A stretch of DNA of 64,000 nt. Origin: Nymphaea colorata. Lineage: Eukaryota; Streptophyta; Magnoliopsida; Nymphaeales; Nymphaeaceae. The notes beneath the pieces are model-generated. The model did no database searches. It was not told the DNA's origin and saw only the letters and a list, made by a program, of their open reading frames with translations. The DNA is taken from NCBI RefSeq assembly GCF_008831285.2, contig NC_045151.1:1235544-1299543 (forward strand). The letters run 5' to 3'. The position numbers were made by a program, and so were the translations under genes. Positions 32,975-45,481 of this stretch are shown here, piece by piece (position 1 is the stretch's first letter; the number at the start of each line of letters is the position of its first letter).

Positions 32975-34812
32975 CTCCTCCTTTCTCTCTCTCTCTCTCT
33001 CTCTTGTTTGTCAATGCCTCGCCGTCCTCCTTCCCAGATACCCAGTGAGGGCCGGAGCGAACCAGTAATCCTGAACCGGTCAAAGGCTTGATGAATCGGA
33101 CACAGAGTATGGCCAAAGCAGCTGGGATGTCAACTCATCATATTGTGTCTTGTTTTATACTTGTTGCCATATCGGACCAATCGTATACTAGTTTAATAGG
33201 ATTAGGAACAGAATTGAATTAGAATATTCAAAATGTGAAACCATGTCTGAAGTTTTAACATATAATTATATTAAGATGCAATTCACAATTACATGCTAGG
33301 GGATCAAAACTTTCTTGTTGAATATAAATACATAGATTTTGAATTTGAACCAACTACTGAACTATATCCTACGCATTAACGTCCCTATATATATATACAT
33401 ATGTGTGTGTGTGTGTGTGTGTGAAATACTTAAATTCCGTTAAAATCACGAAGCTTTAGGAAGCATCAGGGAGGATTGTTTTGAAATTGCTTTTCTCCAG
33501 CGTTATGTACAATGGAGAACGACTTCATTTTTGTAATAGAACTGCTCTATTATCATTTTAAGAAAAGGTATTCGCAGAATGGGCAGTTTTTGCTATGCAA
33601 GATTTACTCTAATCATGAAATAGTAGTTTCAATGTCGGATGAACTTACCACAATTCTTGGACAGATTCATAGAAACTCCACTTGCTGCCAAAGGACAATT
33701 TAGAACATGTTTGGCAACTGTAAATCTTGGGATAGATTCCTAGACCCAAATAACACAATGTGTTTATGAATTTACCTCAACTTGAGACAGATTTATAGGA
33801 CAGTAATAACTTGTTACTGTTACGAAATGGATCCTCAAGAGACAAAACAAGAATAAACTGGCGCTAAATCAATGATTTAAAAATCACAGCATTCAAAGTC
33901 TCGAGATTGCGTGAGTAACGATCAAAGCTCTGAATCCCGTTACAACCAAGGAATCCAGTCAAGCCTTGAATGTGTGCTGTTCTGAGAAGTTTGGTTTCTT
34001 TCAACTAAGCTCTATTTATCATGTGCTCTGCAATTATGAATTTCATAGAGATATCAGATATCAAGTGTATATGCCTAATAATCTGTTTACCTGAATGTTT
34101 ATGTGCTAGCTTTGCCAACAAATGGGATTGTGAACATAACATTGCCTTGATTAGTTGTTGCTTCATGTGCCCTCAAAAGAAGATTATCTTCAATGTTTGC
34201 TCAATGCTTGAAGTTTCAGAGAAAGAATTGCAGCACATGAAAGAAAAATTGCCAAACCAATATCTCATGTTCATGTTTGTGGCTGATTTTAGCCGTAATT
34301 TGGTTTACTGGATGGAAAAAGAAATGATTTCACCCAAACGCTCCAAAAACGCCATTTTGGAGAGTCCTGAAGTGCTGTCTTAGGTTTTTATTCATATCTA
34401 AACATATTAAACTCTCATTCCTAGCGCACTAAATTATTGAAATCCAAATTGTTGAAGAGAGAGCGAAAGACCTCAAAGATAGTTGGCAAACTGGAAAATC
34501 AAGCTTGGAACTGGGTCAGCCAGGCGGTGGGTTGCCTTGATTACTCAGCCGAATCAAGTACTAAGAATTGACATGTAATCCATGTAGCTCTCTCTTTCTT
34601 TTTAATTTTTCTCCAAAAATCTAATATTAACTACTCAATGCTTAAAAACTTGCTGAAATCATTAAATATATAAAAATTTTTATATGTTCTCTCTGGTTTT
34701 GGGAGGTCAATATGGCCGGACGCATCAAAGAAAGAAAGAGAGAAAGAGATCAAAGACCAAGCTGGTATGAGGTTTTCGGTTTAGGGTTGCCGGCCAAAAT
34801 CCTCAACAAATG

Positions 34813-34870
<58 letters not shown>

Positions 34871-35100
34871 GAGAGAGAGAAGGTGGGGAGAGAGAGAGAC
34901 CCAACTAATTCAGCGTCCTCATCCCTGTTTTTGGTCGAAGAAGAAAGAAAGACACATGCATGTAATTTCAGAAAGAAATTTGGACCACACCTAAAGAAAG
35001 CCTAAGCAACAAACAAAAAAAGAAAAAGTGACGCGAGTGTACGCCCTCAACGGAATGACATATTTTTCCCTGTCAGTTTAACAGAGTTGATTTGACATTT
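32975..35100. other. Intergenic, no gene recognised
   Basis: AT-rich, with (GT)n at 33402-33423 and (TA)n at 34815-34866 followed by GA-rich sequence. An open frame of 120 codons at 34021-34383 shows no recognisable domain. Confidence 0.5.
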
Positions 35101-35102
35101 GT

Positions 35103-35127
35103 TGCGGTGAGCGTGGATCGAACACGC

Positions 35128-35170
<43 letters not shown>

Positions 35171-35175
35171 CCCGC
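35103..35175 (-). tRNA. tRNA-Phe (GAA)
   Basis: The minus strand reads GCGGGGATAGCTCAGTTGGG and continues through the anticodon loop CTGAAGA (anticodon GAA) and a T loop TTCGATC to CACCGC plus discriminator A. The 73 bases form a full cloverleaf: 7-bp acceptor stem (with one G/A mismatch), 4-bp D stem, 5-bp anticodon and T stems, and variable loop AGGTC. The A box (TAGCTCAGTTGGG) and B box (GTTCGATCC) for RNA polymerase III are intact. There is no intron. The sequence is of the plant nuclear type. A T-run terminator on the minus strand lies about 75-90 bp downstream (A-run at 35015-35030 on the plus strand). Confidence 0.97.
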
Positions 35176-37240
35176 TAGATGAAATCGAATGGCATGATTA
35201 AGTTTCTGATCAAAACCTTTTATGTTCTGATTTACGTATTGGATTTTCAGTTACCAGTTTCCCTTAAGCTCGTTCAGACAGAAATGGGAGAATGGATTTA
35301 ATTTTTTGATTTGTTCATATCAAGAAAACACTATGTAAAATAATTTGAAATAGGAAAGTAAGTGAATTATGAAATATCAATGTTCTTGTCGTCCTCTTCC
35401 AAAATTCGCAATGGGCCGATGTGATAAAAGTCGGCTCAGCGTTTAGTGCGCACGAAGGGGCATGTGTGGGCAGTTGCTCACACAGTTCAACATATTTTTA
35501 TTTATTTTCACATAGTTGGTTTTCCAGAATTTTTTTTGTTCCTATATGTGTGCCCCTTATTTGCTTAGTGTCCAATCTATCTATTATGTTTTTAATATTT
35601 TTTTAAATGAGTGGTCCTACCCAAAAAAAAAAAAAAAAAATCCGATTCTGCCTCTGCCCAAGAGTTATTTCGTCTAGAGTAGGGGACATAACCGGGTTAG
35701 ATTTGGAAGTTTCAAGGAATTAAATTTGAGTTTGAAGTTGGATTAGCGGCAATATTAAGACTTTTTCCGAGGATTTTGTGGCCATTCAATTTAATAAACA
35801 CAAATATAAAGATAAAATGATCATATATTCTACGGGGACAATGAACAAGCTGCCCGAGTGCTTTTTTTTTTCGCAAATTAACTGCATGGACAAGATTTTC
35901 TTGTTCAAAGGTTCAAGAGTCGACGTGGAATCCATGTTTCTTGATGCATAAGCTTTCTTTGCTTATTAAACTCCTATCAACACGTAAGGAAAAGGCATCA
36001 TTTTTAACGTTGGTTTCAAGGTTTTCGAACACGGTCAATGACTCCATGAAATGAAGCACTAAAAATGTGGGTATCTTACTATTGAATTAATAAAGTACTG
36101 GCTTGAAGTCCACAATTTCTTATTTAAATTGGCGAGTTGAGGTTAGGGGAACCTCTATAATGTTACTTTCAAAAGGCATCTACATTGTTGTATTTTAATT
36201 CGCAAAAAAAACGTCATAGGGGTGCTGCGTCTGCGTGTGTGTGCAAGCAACCAGCAACTTCGAGCCGGCGCTCGTGGAGTCGGGAAATCCAATGCCATCC
36301 CTCTTCGTTAATCTGCATTTGAGTGCAAATCCAACACTGTCCACGTAACACTGCCAGTCTGCCACCCCACTAGTGCCATGGTGCCACCAACAATGTGGAT
36401 CGAGATTCAGATCCAAATTCATATCTGGATTCCACATCTATAGTCTCGCTGTACATCTCTGGTGCAGTTCATATCTGATATTTGTAGTAGATGCAAATGC
36501 AATGGTGGCAGACGCAGTGGTTTGAAGGTATCTGCTTAAGCAAAAGGATTGATCCCACAACCCAGATAAAAGCCAAAGCCCCATCTTTTTCCTTGCCCCA
36601 GGATACCTGATACCATCTTTTTCCTTGGCCCTGATACCAGATACCATCTCAGGTTTGTTTACGAGATAGTGAGATCTCTCCATACATACTTCAACTTGCA
36701 CATAAAGCGCACTCATGCCCCATGTTTGTACACTTGGAGCCAGTGGTTTAAAGACATTGACTTGTTAGTTGCAAACAGAAGTCATGGACGATGATTCTAG
36801 GTACGTTCAGCAGCTCGTTTTCTCGGGGGCACCACTGGAGAGGTGAGAACCTTCATGCTATCTCTTCCCTCAGATAAGGCTCCTCTCCTATATTCGACAA
36901 GAAAAACGGCTTCCCGGCTATCGTTCAACCAAACTTAGAACCAAAGGGATTGACTGAGTGGATGTTTGGTCTACAAATCTCAGAAGTCATTTGAGAAGTG
37001 ATAGTTCAAATCTCATAGCTGTCGAGCCGATGCTAGAAGTGAAAGCGTACAACGTAGGGACGAGAAGGTACAACCCCATGAGGGCCGACGCTAGAGGCGT
37101 ACAACCCCGTCCGCCTAGACACGCGATATCCATACAAAGGAGCATCCCAACTGCTGTATTACAAATCAGAAAGATTGTAAAGAAACAAGATCAGTAAAGA
37201 AACATGAAGGGTACCTTCAAAATACAGCATCAGAATGTCA
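35176..37240. other. Intergenic between tRNA-Phe and VDAC 3' end
   Basis: No gene assigned. A short exon-like frame on the plus strand, 36784-36842 (MDDDSRYVQQLVFSGAPLER), ends at a GTGAG donor, but I cannot find a following exon or a homologue. At 37020-37110 the words GCCGATGCTAGAAG/GCCGACGCTAGAGG and GTACAAC repeat imperfectly. Confidence 0.4.
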
Positions 37241-37469
37241 GAACTTTCAGTGAAAGAAAACTGCGGCAAAAGGCCTAAGATCTCGTTTCAGAGCATTTAA
37301 AGTAGAGACCATAGCGACATTAGGAGACCAGCTTTGAAAAGAACCGCATTTAGGTTCCATGGTCTTACCATGGGCAAAATTATTTTGTACATCCCCGAAA
37401 TTGAACAGTAAAACTCTAATGGTAGCCAAAAAATACCGGTCACATATAAGCCAGAGTTTCAGTTGTAGC

Positions 37470-37475
37470 TTTATT
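37470..37475 (-). promoter_or_regulatory. Candidate poly(A) signal of VDAC
   Basis: AATAAA on the minus strand, about 50 bases downstream of the VDAC stop codon. Confidence 0.4.
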
Positions 37476-37523
37476 TTGGGCTCAACCCTGCAAGAGAATC
37501 AAGCTACCGTCTCCTTAAAACAT

Positions 37524-40500
37524 TCACGGTTTGAGAGCTAGTGAAAGCCCCACCTTTGCACTCTTCTCTATTGCCCTTGTGTCCACCTCGCCAGAGATTG
37601 TGAAGAACGACTTTGGCCTCCACTGATGCTGGATAAGAGCACTAGCTTTGCCATAGTTGTTCAACCGAGCCTTAACCAGCGTCAGAGGGTCCAATGCATG
37701 CTGGGTGCCAATCGTTAGGGTGCTCTCATTGTTTGAGAAGCTGTGCGAAAGCTCGGCTCCAACGGCTGTGCTTGTTAGAGGGCTTACACTGTGGAAGTAG
37801 GAAGCAACCAAGGTATCCCCCTTGTCATTCCTGCAATCACCATCGAAAGCCACCATTACCGGCAGTTTATGGGCACCGCAGTTACACAATATCATTTGAC
37901 CCATAAATGAAGCAAGGAAAATGGCACACTAATATCATGAACGGGAGAAAACTGCAGGTAGTCAGTTTCAACTCTCAAGTACCAGATTCTCGACGTAAAC
38001 AAGATACACTCAACAGTCCATTTTTACCTTCATTCAATCTGGGGTCTGCAGATACTGAAGAGAAATTATTATACCCATGTAACGCCGGAAAATATCTAAA
38101 GTAGTTAACTACGCGTAGCAGCTGTTCAATTCAAACAAAAACTTTATAAACCAAACCTAAAGGGATAAATGGACCTCATCCAAGATGGTAACTAGTCACA
38201 GAGCAATGAAGACGATCAAATAGAAAGAGTTGTATGGACGCCAGAATCATGCTGAACAAGAATGTGGATGTATACAGCCACTCATTTTGAATAGAAGAGC
38301 AGTCACATTAGGTGTTTGTAAATAGTATATGTTATGACATAAACATATGCTGGTAGAGTGTGGCTTGGTACTACCCTCTCGCACATGCCTGCATGTTATC
38401 ACAAGACACCAAAGACAATCAAGTAGAAAGAATTGTATGGGTGCCAGAACAATGCTGACAAAATTTATATATCAGTGCCCCTTCACTAAAATTTCTGGCT
38501 CTGCCATTGCTCATGATGATGTGTACAGTCACTGACTTTAACAGATGAGAAACAGATAAGTTAGCTTTGTACTGCATTCGTACTTGCACACATGCATGTG
38601 TGTGCAGACAAAACAGCCTTTGAAACAAAAAGCACTAGGTAAGACTAGACAGTGGTGCAAACAGACCACGTGGTCAAAAGAACTAGGTAAACCTACGGAC
38701 TGGACTTCCAGAAAAGGACTAGGCAGCAATTAGGTGGGAGCCTAGGCAGGCCAAAAAAAGCGACACAAAGAAAGAGAAGGAAGAAGAGGAAGAACAAGGA
38801 CAAAAAGAAGAGGAAGAAAAGCAGAAGAAAAACAAAAATTGGCCACTCGGTATTACAGCCTATTTGAATATGTGACCACCCAGACATGAGGAGCACGTAG
38901 GCAGACAGCTAGCAACACTTTTGGCTGTATAGCAAGCATCAAAACTGAAATGCACAAAAATAATGACCAAAGGAAACACCATAGATTCTTATGGTAATGG
39001 TGAACGCTAACTATGAATAAGACTGGGCGTCGGGCTGGGCCGCCGCCGGCCCGACCCGGTATGGGCCGGGAAAATTCCGGCCCGGGCCCGACAGCCAGGC
39101 CCGGGTCGGCCCGTTTAGGCCCGGTAAGTTAAAAATATATATAAATATTTTTAAATTTTTCTGTTTTAATAATATTTTTTTATTCTTAATAAATACATTT
39201 TATATTAAAAAATGTTATTTTATAATTAAAAAATATTTTTTAATTTAAATGGGCCGGGCAGGGCCCGGCCCGAAACGAGACCCGGGACGGCCGGGCCGGC
39301 GCAGCCCGATACCCACCCTTAACTATGAAACATAATGTATCTTAATGAGAAGGATTAGTGCTGAAATGGAAATTAGGTCTTCCAGATTAACCATCCTATC
39401 CTACAGACATGGCCAACCATTACTGTCACACTTAACCAGCTCAACCATGTCATATGGTCAACTTAGGCTGGTTTCCCCAGGTGTTCAAAGAAACCATAAA
39501 AGAAAACAAGAAAATCATGGGCATCTTTAAATCCCTGGCACATCTGTAAGCACAATCAAATACTGATAGTTGAAAAGGAATGTAGCATCCCTAGATTTTC
39601 ATGGATCAACCAAAACACTCCTGAGCTGATGCTGCAAACAGTGGGGTGCTCAGTTGTAAAAGGAAAATGGCTTTGCATGCACATATGTGAACCTAGTGAG
39701 ATGTTTTAGCATGAGATCTATGGTTTCATACTAGGGAACAAAAACAAGCTCCAATTAGGGCCATAATATTTCCTATTCCTAACTGATCTTACCTATGTGA
39801 CACAGGTGCACATGCAGCAAACAACAAAATTAGTTTAAAGCTACAATTCCACCAATGATTCACTCAAAAAAAAAAAAAAACAAGTCATGTCAACTCGGGT
39901 GCAGCAACTTTTTTGAAGAGTCCATGATACTTAGTAACCTATCTTTTCTTCGGAATGACCTTTCAGGTGCAGAGAGTCAACCTATGACTGGATTGACAAA
40001 ATGACCTTTCAGGTTAATAAATTCTTCAAAAGGAATATTTATGGAGACTTCATTAGACAAAAACAATCAACAGCCCAAGCCACAATTACGGCCATTAAAA
40101 ACATAGCAATATACACTTACTTCCATAAATCATTGTCTACCAAATCTGTCACAATGAATTAAAAAACAAGGATCCCCATTTCACCAAGTGTACCTATCAA
40201 AACTAACAAGTTCACTAACTGCTCTTTGGAATACCAAAGTTTGAGAGTTCATAATTGTGTTTGATAAGGTTCAGGATGCTGAAGTAGCATTAAAGGTTTA
40301 GAATTGTTATCCAGATGCACAATTCTAATGCATAGAGCATAAGGAGAGTTGCAAAATTCATATCTAAAAATTCAAGGAGAGAAGCAATAATGAAAAAGCC
40401 CACTTACAAGTTCAAGGAAGCAATCAGGTCTGCATTTGAGTAGCTCAATCCAGCATTGTACATGGTGAAATTCCCTGTTGCAGTATCAAATGCAACATCG

Positions 40501-43500
40501 GTGCCAAGAGCAACAGCACTGCTTCCAAGAACACCAGAGAATTTAACGATAGGATTTGCAGTCAGGCCAATGCTTGTGCTAATCCCCGCATGGTCATGAA
40601 AATACTGGAGTTCAACCTGTGTTGACAGAACATATCATAAAGAAACAATCATAATCATCATACAACAGACAAAGCAATAGATATAAATAGACCAAATCCT
40701 TTTCCATCATAAAACTAACAAAGGAGTAAAGGATCCGTCTTGCTACCTTGCCAGATTTCTGGTCGGGAACAACAAAGCTAAAGATAGTTTTGAGTCCTGG
40801 TGCTGGCTCATCAACAGTTACAGTTGTAAAAAGCTGGCAAAGACAAATATATCAGCAGGCTGTCCACAAGTCACAGTTCACAATTTAAACCAAAAATAAA
40901 TTTAAGGGCATAACTGCATGCTTCATGAGTGAATTCAAAAGTTAGATTTCATTTTCACCTAAAAGCAAATACATCATCTTACTTTTGAGTTTGTGTCGAC
41001 TTTAATGTCAGTAGTGACATTCCTATTCTTCAGTTGTGTATTGATATCTGCCAACAATAAATCACCCTTCTTCGTCCCTGATGTTGTGATTGCCTGCAAG
41101 ATGAAAAAATCATCTAATCAAAACATAATGTTGACAAAAGCATCTAAATATGCACACCCATGTATGCCTCACTGAAAGAGGGAGCAAGTGAAATGCTTTA
41201 ATATTCAATCTAACATCTAAGGTTCTAAAAGCACACCCAAACAGCAGGAAGAAACAATTCAATATATTGCACATAGATTGTTTCACCAAACAGAACTTAG
41301 CCATCAGAAGTAGGAGAAAGTTCAGCTTTATCAATTATCAGGTACCCATCAACAAGATGAAGAGTGTCCATTTGCTGAAGTTTCCACACAAGGCATGTTC
41401 AACGGTCCTGACCAACCAAAATTGAAGCAACCATGGTGTCCAAATACAGGTACTTTTGTTTTCGATTCCTCTATGCAAACCAGCTCAGTGGCTCTACACA
41501 ACATGCATCTCAATGCCAGTTCTTTAATCTTGAGGAGATAAGGACAGAGAATTAATGCAGTTCCACTATCCAGACAACTGAATCGCTGCAAATGAGTGAC
41601 AGAACTATATTCAAATTTTTCTCATTTTAAGCAATGTTGTGTGGCACCAAAAAAAAAATGCTGTCACTTGCCAATAAGGGCCTTGCTTGAGAGGCATCAG
41701 ATGGGGTGCCCGAAAGGGGAAGTGTCTCAAGATATCCGTCACATTCCTGGGAATGAAGACAACTCCTTTGAAATGTTATTGAATGTGAGTATGTCGCACC
41801 CTGATAAAGTAAGTTGGAGTGTCTCAGAAGTACATTTTGAGACACTCCATCCAGCCATTCAAATATGCCTTAAAAGAGAATTTAGGATCAATTAGCATAT
41901 TTTCATCAATAATTTACCTCAAATTTCATGCTAATGGAGTCAGTAACACATATTTACATGTTTGTGATTACCAATCTCGATCAATACTTATTATTGGCTG
42001 CATCACCCTTTATATATTATTTCTCTCAAATCGTTTTCATTCCCTCCTTTTTTTCTTTTCTTCTCCATTTCTTTCATTTCCTATGTCTGAATTCTTCAAC
42101 TTCTCAGTTTCTCCCTTTTTCCATTTCCTACTTCTTACATTAACCCAACTTATATAGTTATATGTATTTTAGATACACACAACTTCATGTTTTTTGTAAC
42201 CATATCTTTGTGAAATACTAGGGACCACGAAACAAATACAGTAATAAGATACTAAGATTTTGGTGGCCTCTAGCCTGCGCTGAATTTCAAGTTTGTCACC
42301 TTGTATAGGTGGTGGACTGCCTGTGTGCACATATTCATGTGAAAACATGCGACAGTGTCCAGCTTCTTGAACACTCAAACGTAGCCAACGCCAGAACACT
42401 CTAACATCCAACACTGATACAGTCAACCATGTTCACATTAAAATCTGCGTAAGATGATAAAAATTGAAAAAGACAAACTACAGAAACCTCGTGAACTTTC
42501 CACATCTGATAGCCTGAGATAGACAAGATTTATCTTAGCTTCTACAGCAAATGAAAGGATAAGGAAAGACAAATAGAGAGCGACTTTGGATTGATGTAGA
42601 AGCTCAAGTCCCAAGTGAAATGTAACACCAAACTTTCCAAGGACTAACTGGCCAAAGGCATTCAAACAACACAACACAGCACAATTGCTGTGTTCCTTTT
42701 CCTCACCCCAAAGCATCAAGAAAAAACAGGAAGGAAACAAACAGCCACATAAACTAACTTTAACAACAAAATTAATCTGATGTTCAATTGTGGCTTTTTA
42801 GTCATCAAATTGAAATTCCATCAGAGAAGTAGTCAGAAGATGATCAAAAGATGCCACCATTAAGTGACAAGAAAGAACAGACGTACCGGACTTGGAGATT
42901 ATGAACCAGCATTTTTTTGAGCTCAAAGAAAAGATATGACCCTCAATAAGAAGCTCACATTCGTAAACAACCAGATCAAAAGCCAAATCTATGAGAAGCA
43001 CATACCATCCCAGCTTATAAAGCCCTATGTAGTATGTACTAGTTGCACAAAAAAAAAAAGTATTCAGAATTGCAAAACCCTGATTTTTGTGAAACCACAT
43101 TTGATAAACCAGGCAGCTCAAACTTAAGAGACGGAATTCCTCTCCAGCATGTTCACATGTTGAGTGAAAGGTCGGAGCAGAAATTCAAAACAAAAAAAGG
43201 TGAACAACATTAAACACAAAAAGAGAAGCACTACTTAAGGTGTCGACGCACGCTTATAGACCCAACCCAATTGAGAAAAAAATGATAGTTTAAAAGCAGA
43301 ACTCGACCAAACCAAAAGTTACACATCTATCTAAAACCAAAACCCTAAACCATATCAGATATGCACGCGGTAAGAATGTGCGACAGCAGATATTAACAGC
43401 TATATCAAAGACACATAAAAAGCAATATAGGCAAGGCAAAAGAAACCATTCCGTATTATTTAGCTGAAAATGAACCCAACCGGGAAGGTTTGACCTCAGA

Positions 43501-44002
43501 GCAATCAATCCCCAACGGAATCGCTGCTAAAAACGTAACTGACGGAAGCCATAATGAACAGGAACGGAGAAGTCAACCCAATCCGGAAAGGTTTGACCTC
43601 GGAACAATCAGAAACTCCAGACGCTCGAGAACAAAAAGGAAAAACCGTGATTAACAAAACGAAACGGAAACTCGCAGTCCAAATATAACTGAAGGAAGGC
43701 ACAATCCACACAAAATGGTCCACTAAACAAACTGCAGCTCCTTAAAAAGGCCACATCAGAGCAAACGGAAGTCCAAATAGGAGACCTACCACGCCGTTGG
43801 ATGTGTAGGTAGTGAGAGTGAATTTATGGTCACTCTGGTAATCCTTGTACAGAAGATCTGGGAAAGAGAACAAAGGAAAAAAGTAAACAAGAGGACCCAA
43901 AAACTTGAACTACGAGCCATAGAAGGTCAGAAAATGGTTCTCCTGAAGATCACCTCTGGCTTTCTTCCCAATGTCGGAGTAGAGCCCCGGTCCCTTCACC
44001 AT
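37524..44002 (-). CDS. VDAC: Voltage-dependent anion channel (mitochondrial outer membrane porin), complete
   Basis: Six exons: 44002-43954, 43857-43790, 41093-40983, 40833-40747, 40616-40408 and 37830-37524. Together they make 831 bp (276 aa plus stop), the usual length of plant VDACs. All introns are GT-AG and phases join cleanly. The protein starts [20 protein letters not shown], the conserved N-terminal helix, and ends [20 protein letters not shown]. Between lie alternating-polarity strands expected for the 19-strand beta barrel, including [26 protein letters not shown] and [24 protein letters not shown] passes ATP, ADP and other metabolites across the outer mitochondrial membrane. No frameshift or stop is seen. 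Intron 5 carries the MITE at 39018-39321. The 5' flank is pyrimidine-rich on the coding strand. The paralogue class cannot be fixed from one window. Confidence 0.96.
39018..39321. mobile_element. hAT-type MITE in VDAC intron 5, TSD ACTATGAA
   Basis: The element begins TAAGACTGGGCGTCGGGCTG and ends with the reverse complement of TAAGGGTGGGTATCGGGCTG. ACTATGAA flanks both sides (39010-39017 and 39322-39329), the 8-bp duplication of hAT elements. GC-rich arms (repeated GGGCCGGGC/CCGGCCCG) enclose an AT-only core (about 39130-39245), so a long imperfect hairpin is possible. No ORF. Confidence 0.9.
43473..43611. repeat. Short direct repeat in VDAC intron 2
   Basis: AACCCAACCGGGAAGGTTTGACCTCAGAGCAATCA (43473-43507) recurs as AACCCAATCCGGAAAGGTTTGACCTCGGAACAATCA (near 43576-43611), about 100 bp away. 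Confidence 0.75.
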
Positions 44003-44460
44003 TGTTGCCCAGAGAGAGAGACAGAAAGAGTTACGCAGAGGACGAAGATTAGTTTTTCTTCTCTGAGAATGAGAAAGAGAGATAATGACGGAACCCTAGA
44101 TTTTTAGGGCTCCATGGAGAGGAGACTCCTGGAGAGGGTGGAGGAAGTATCTCAGCCGTTCGATGCAGCTTGGATCCACGACAACTTCTCTGGGCCGTCC
44201 ATCGCCAGATAGCTCTTCCAACTCTCCGGGTCAGATACTTTACTAGTGTCCCGTTTCGGAGGGAAAAGACAGTCAAAGGCCCAGCCCTCCAACTTCTTGG
44301 CGTTGACTCATTAAATGACCGAAATACCCTATCTTTTGAGGAAATTTTCCATCAGGTGGGCCCCACCGGCCACCTGTTGCCGGCGCCGTCTGACAACAAT
44401 AATAGTTTGTTATCGCTTCACACAAAATAACAAACTCGTTGCCAAACAACTTTAGTTGGA
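44003..44460 (-). promoter_or_regulatory. VDAC 5' UTR and promoter region
   Basis: On the coding strand the first about 100 bases upstream of the ATG are CT-rich (CTCTGCGTAACTCTTTCTGT, then CTCTCTCTCTGGGCAACA), a pattern common in plant 5' leaders. TCTAGGGTTC, similar to the telo-box AAACCCTA in the other orientation, lies at 44092-44101. The transcription start cannot be fixed by eye. Confidence 0.4.
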
Positions 44461-44759
44461 TCCAGATAATAACGAACATGCAAATGGGTTGCTTTGCCAA
44501 TTGTCATTCGAATCCTGTTCTCAAACAGGTCGGATTCAACCTTGGATTAAATTGATTCGGATTTTTTTTTTATTTGAATGAAATAAATGATTGCTTACTT
44601 ATAATTTTGAATTATGTTTTATGGAGTGACAAAGCTATAAATTTTCATACCTGAGTGACATCAGGATAACAAATTTTAATTTTTAAGTGGGAACCAGTGT
44701 GTGAATAATTATATGATCCACAAGTATTAATATAATCGCACACACCAGTCCATGTGTGC

Positions 44760-44930
44760 TCTTGCCCTTAGTTTTACAGTCATTGCATCGAGGATTGTTG
44801 AGTTAATTGATATATGCGTGTTAATTTTTATGGGAAATTTGCTAAGCAATTCATTATATACAATGACTTTTCTTTAGCTATATTTTAAATTTTTATTCAT
44901 CTAACAACATTCCGCATTCAACAAATTTGG

Positions 44931-45015
<85 letters not shown>

Positions 45016-45481
45016 AAGTTTCAGCATTAGATATGATAGCGCTTTTAATAATTGTAGATTTGATAAGTTAATTGGATGTTTGACAATGGTAATGCACTTA
45101 CTATTATTGTCTCATGAATATCTCCTAAATCCCAACTAGTGTTATTCTTAAATGTGTCATACCATCTCCACAAAGTCATTGAAATTGTTACTTTGAATTA
45201 TGCTGAACCTCTAAATGAATGTTTATCTATCCAGTTTTGGTTTTTGGATATGACTTAGACCATTCCAACTTATCAAATCCACAATATTAAAAGAGATATG
45301 ATATCTAATGCTGAAACTTTTATATATATATATAATTTGTTGGATTTCAAATGTTGTCAGATGACTAAATTTTTAAAATTTATAGCTAAAGAAAAGTTGC
45401 TTAACATTTTTCCTGAAGAAATTAACACGCATACATTAATTGAGTACACGATGCAATTACCGTAAAACTAGAGGCAAACGT
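44760..45481. repeat. Large imperfect inverted repeat with (TA)n in the arms
   Basis: The left arm is about 44760-45070 and the right arm about 45267-45481. Reading the right arm in reverse complement reproduces, in order, TAGTTTTACGGTAATTGCAT, GCGTGTTAATTT, AACTTTTCTTTAGCTATA, CAACA, AAGTTTCAGCATTAGATAT and GGATTTGATAAGTT, all present in the left arm with scattered differences. The (TA)n run is much longer in the left arm (44935-45009). The spacer is about 200 bp. No coding capacity and no clear flanking duplication. Confidence 0.85.

Noticed and set aside
34021..34383. 120-codon open frame on the plus strand
   Set aside because: No domain; Cys/Ile-rich sequence without a recognisable pattern.
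37524..37904. Single-exon reading of the VDAC 3' end as a 126-aa protein starting MGQMILCNC
   Set aside because: The first 25 residues are intron sequence upstream of a clear TTGCAG acceptor at 37831; only 37830-37524 is exon.
44927..45139. Open frame encoding poly(Ile-Tyr)
   Set aside because: Translation of a (TA)n microsatellite.
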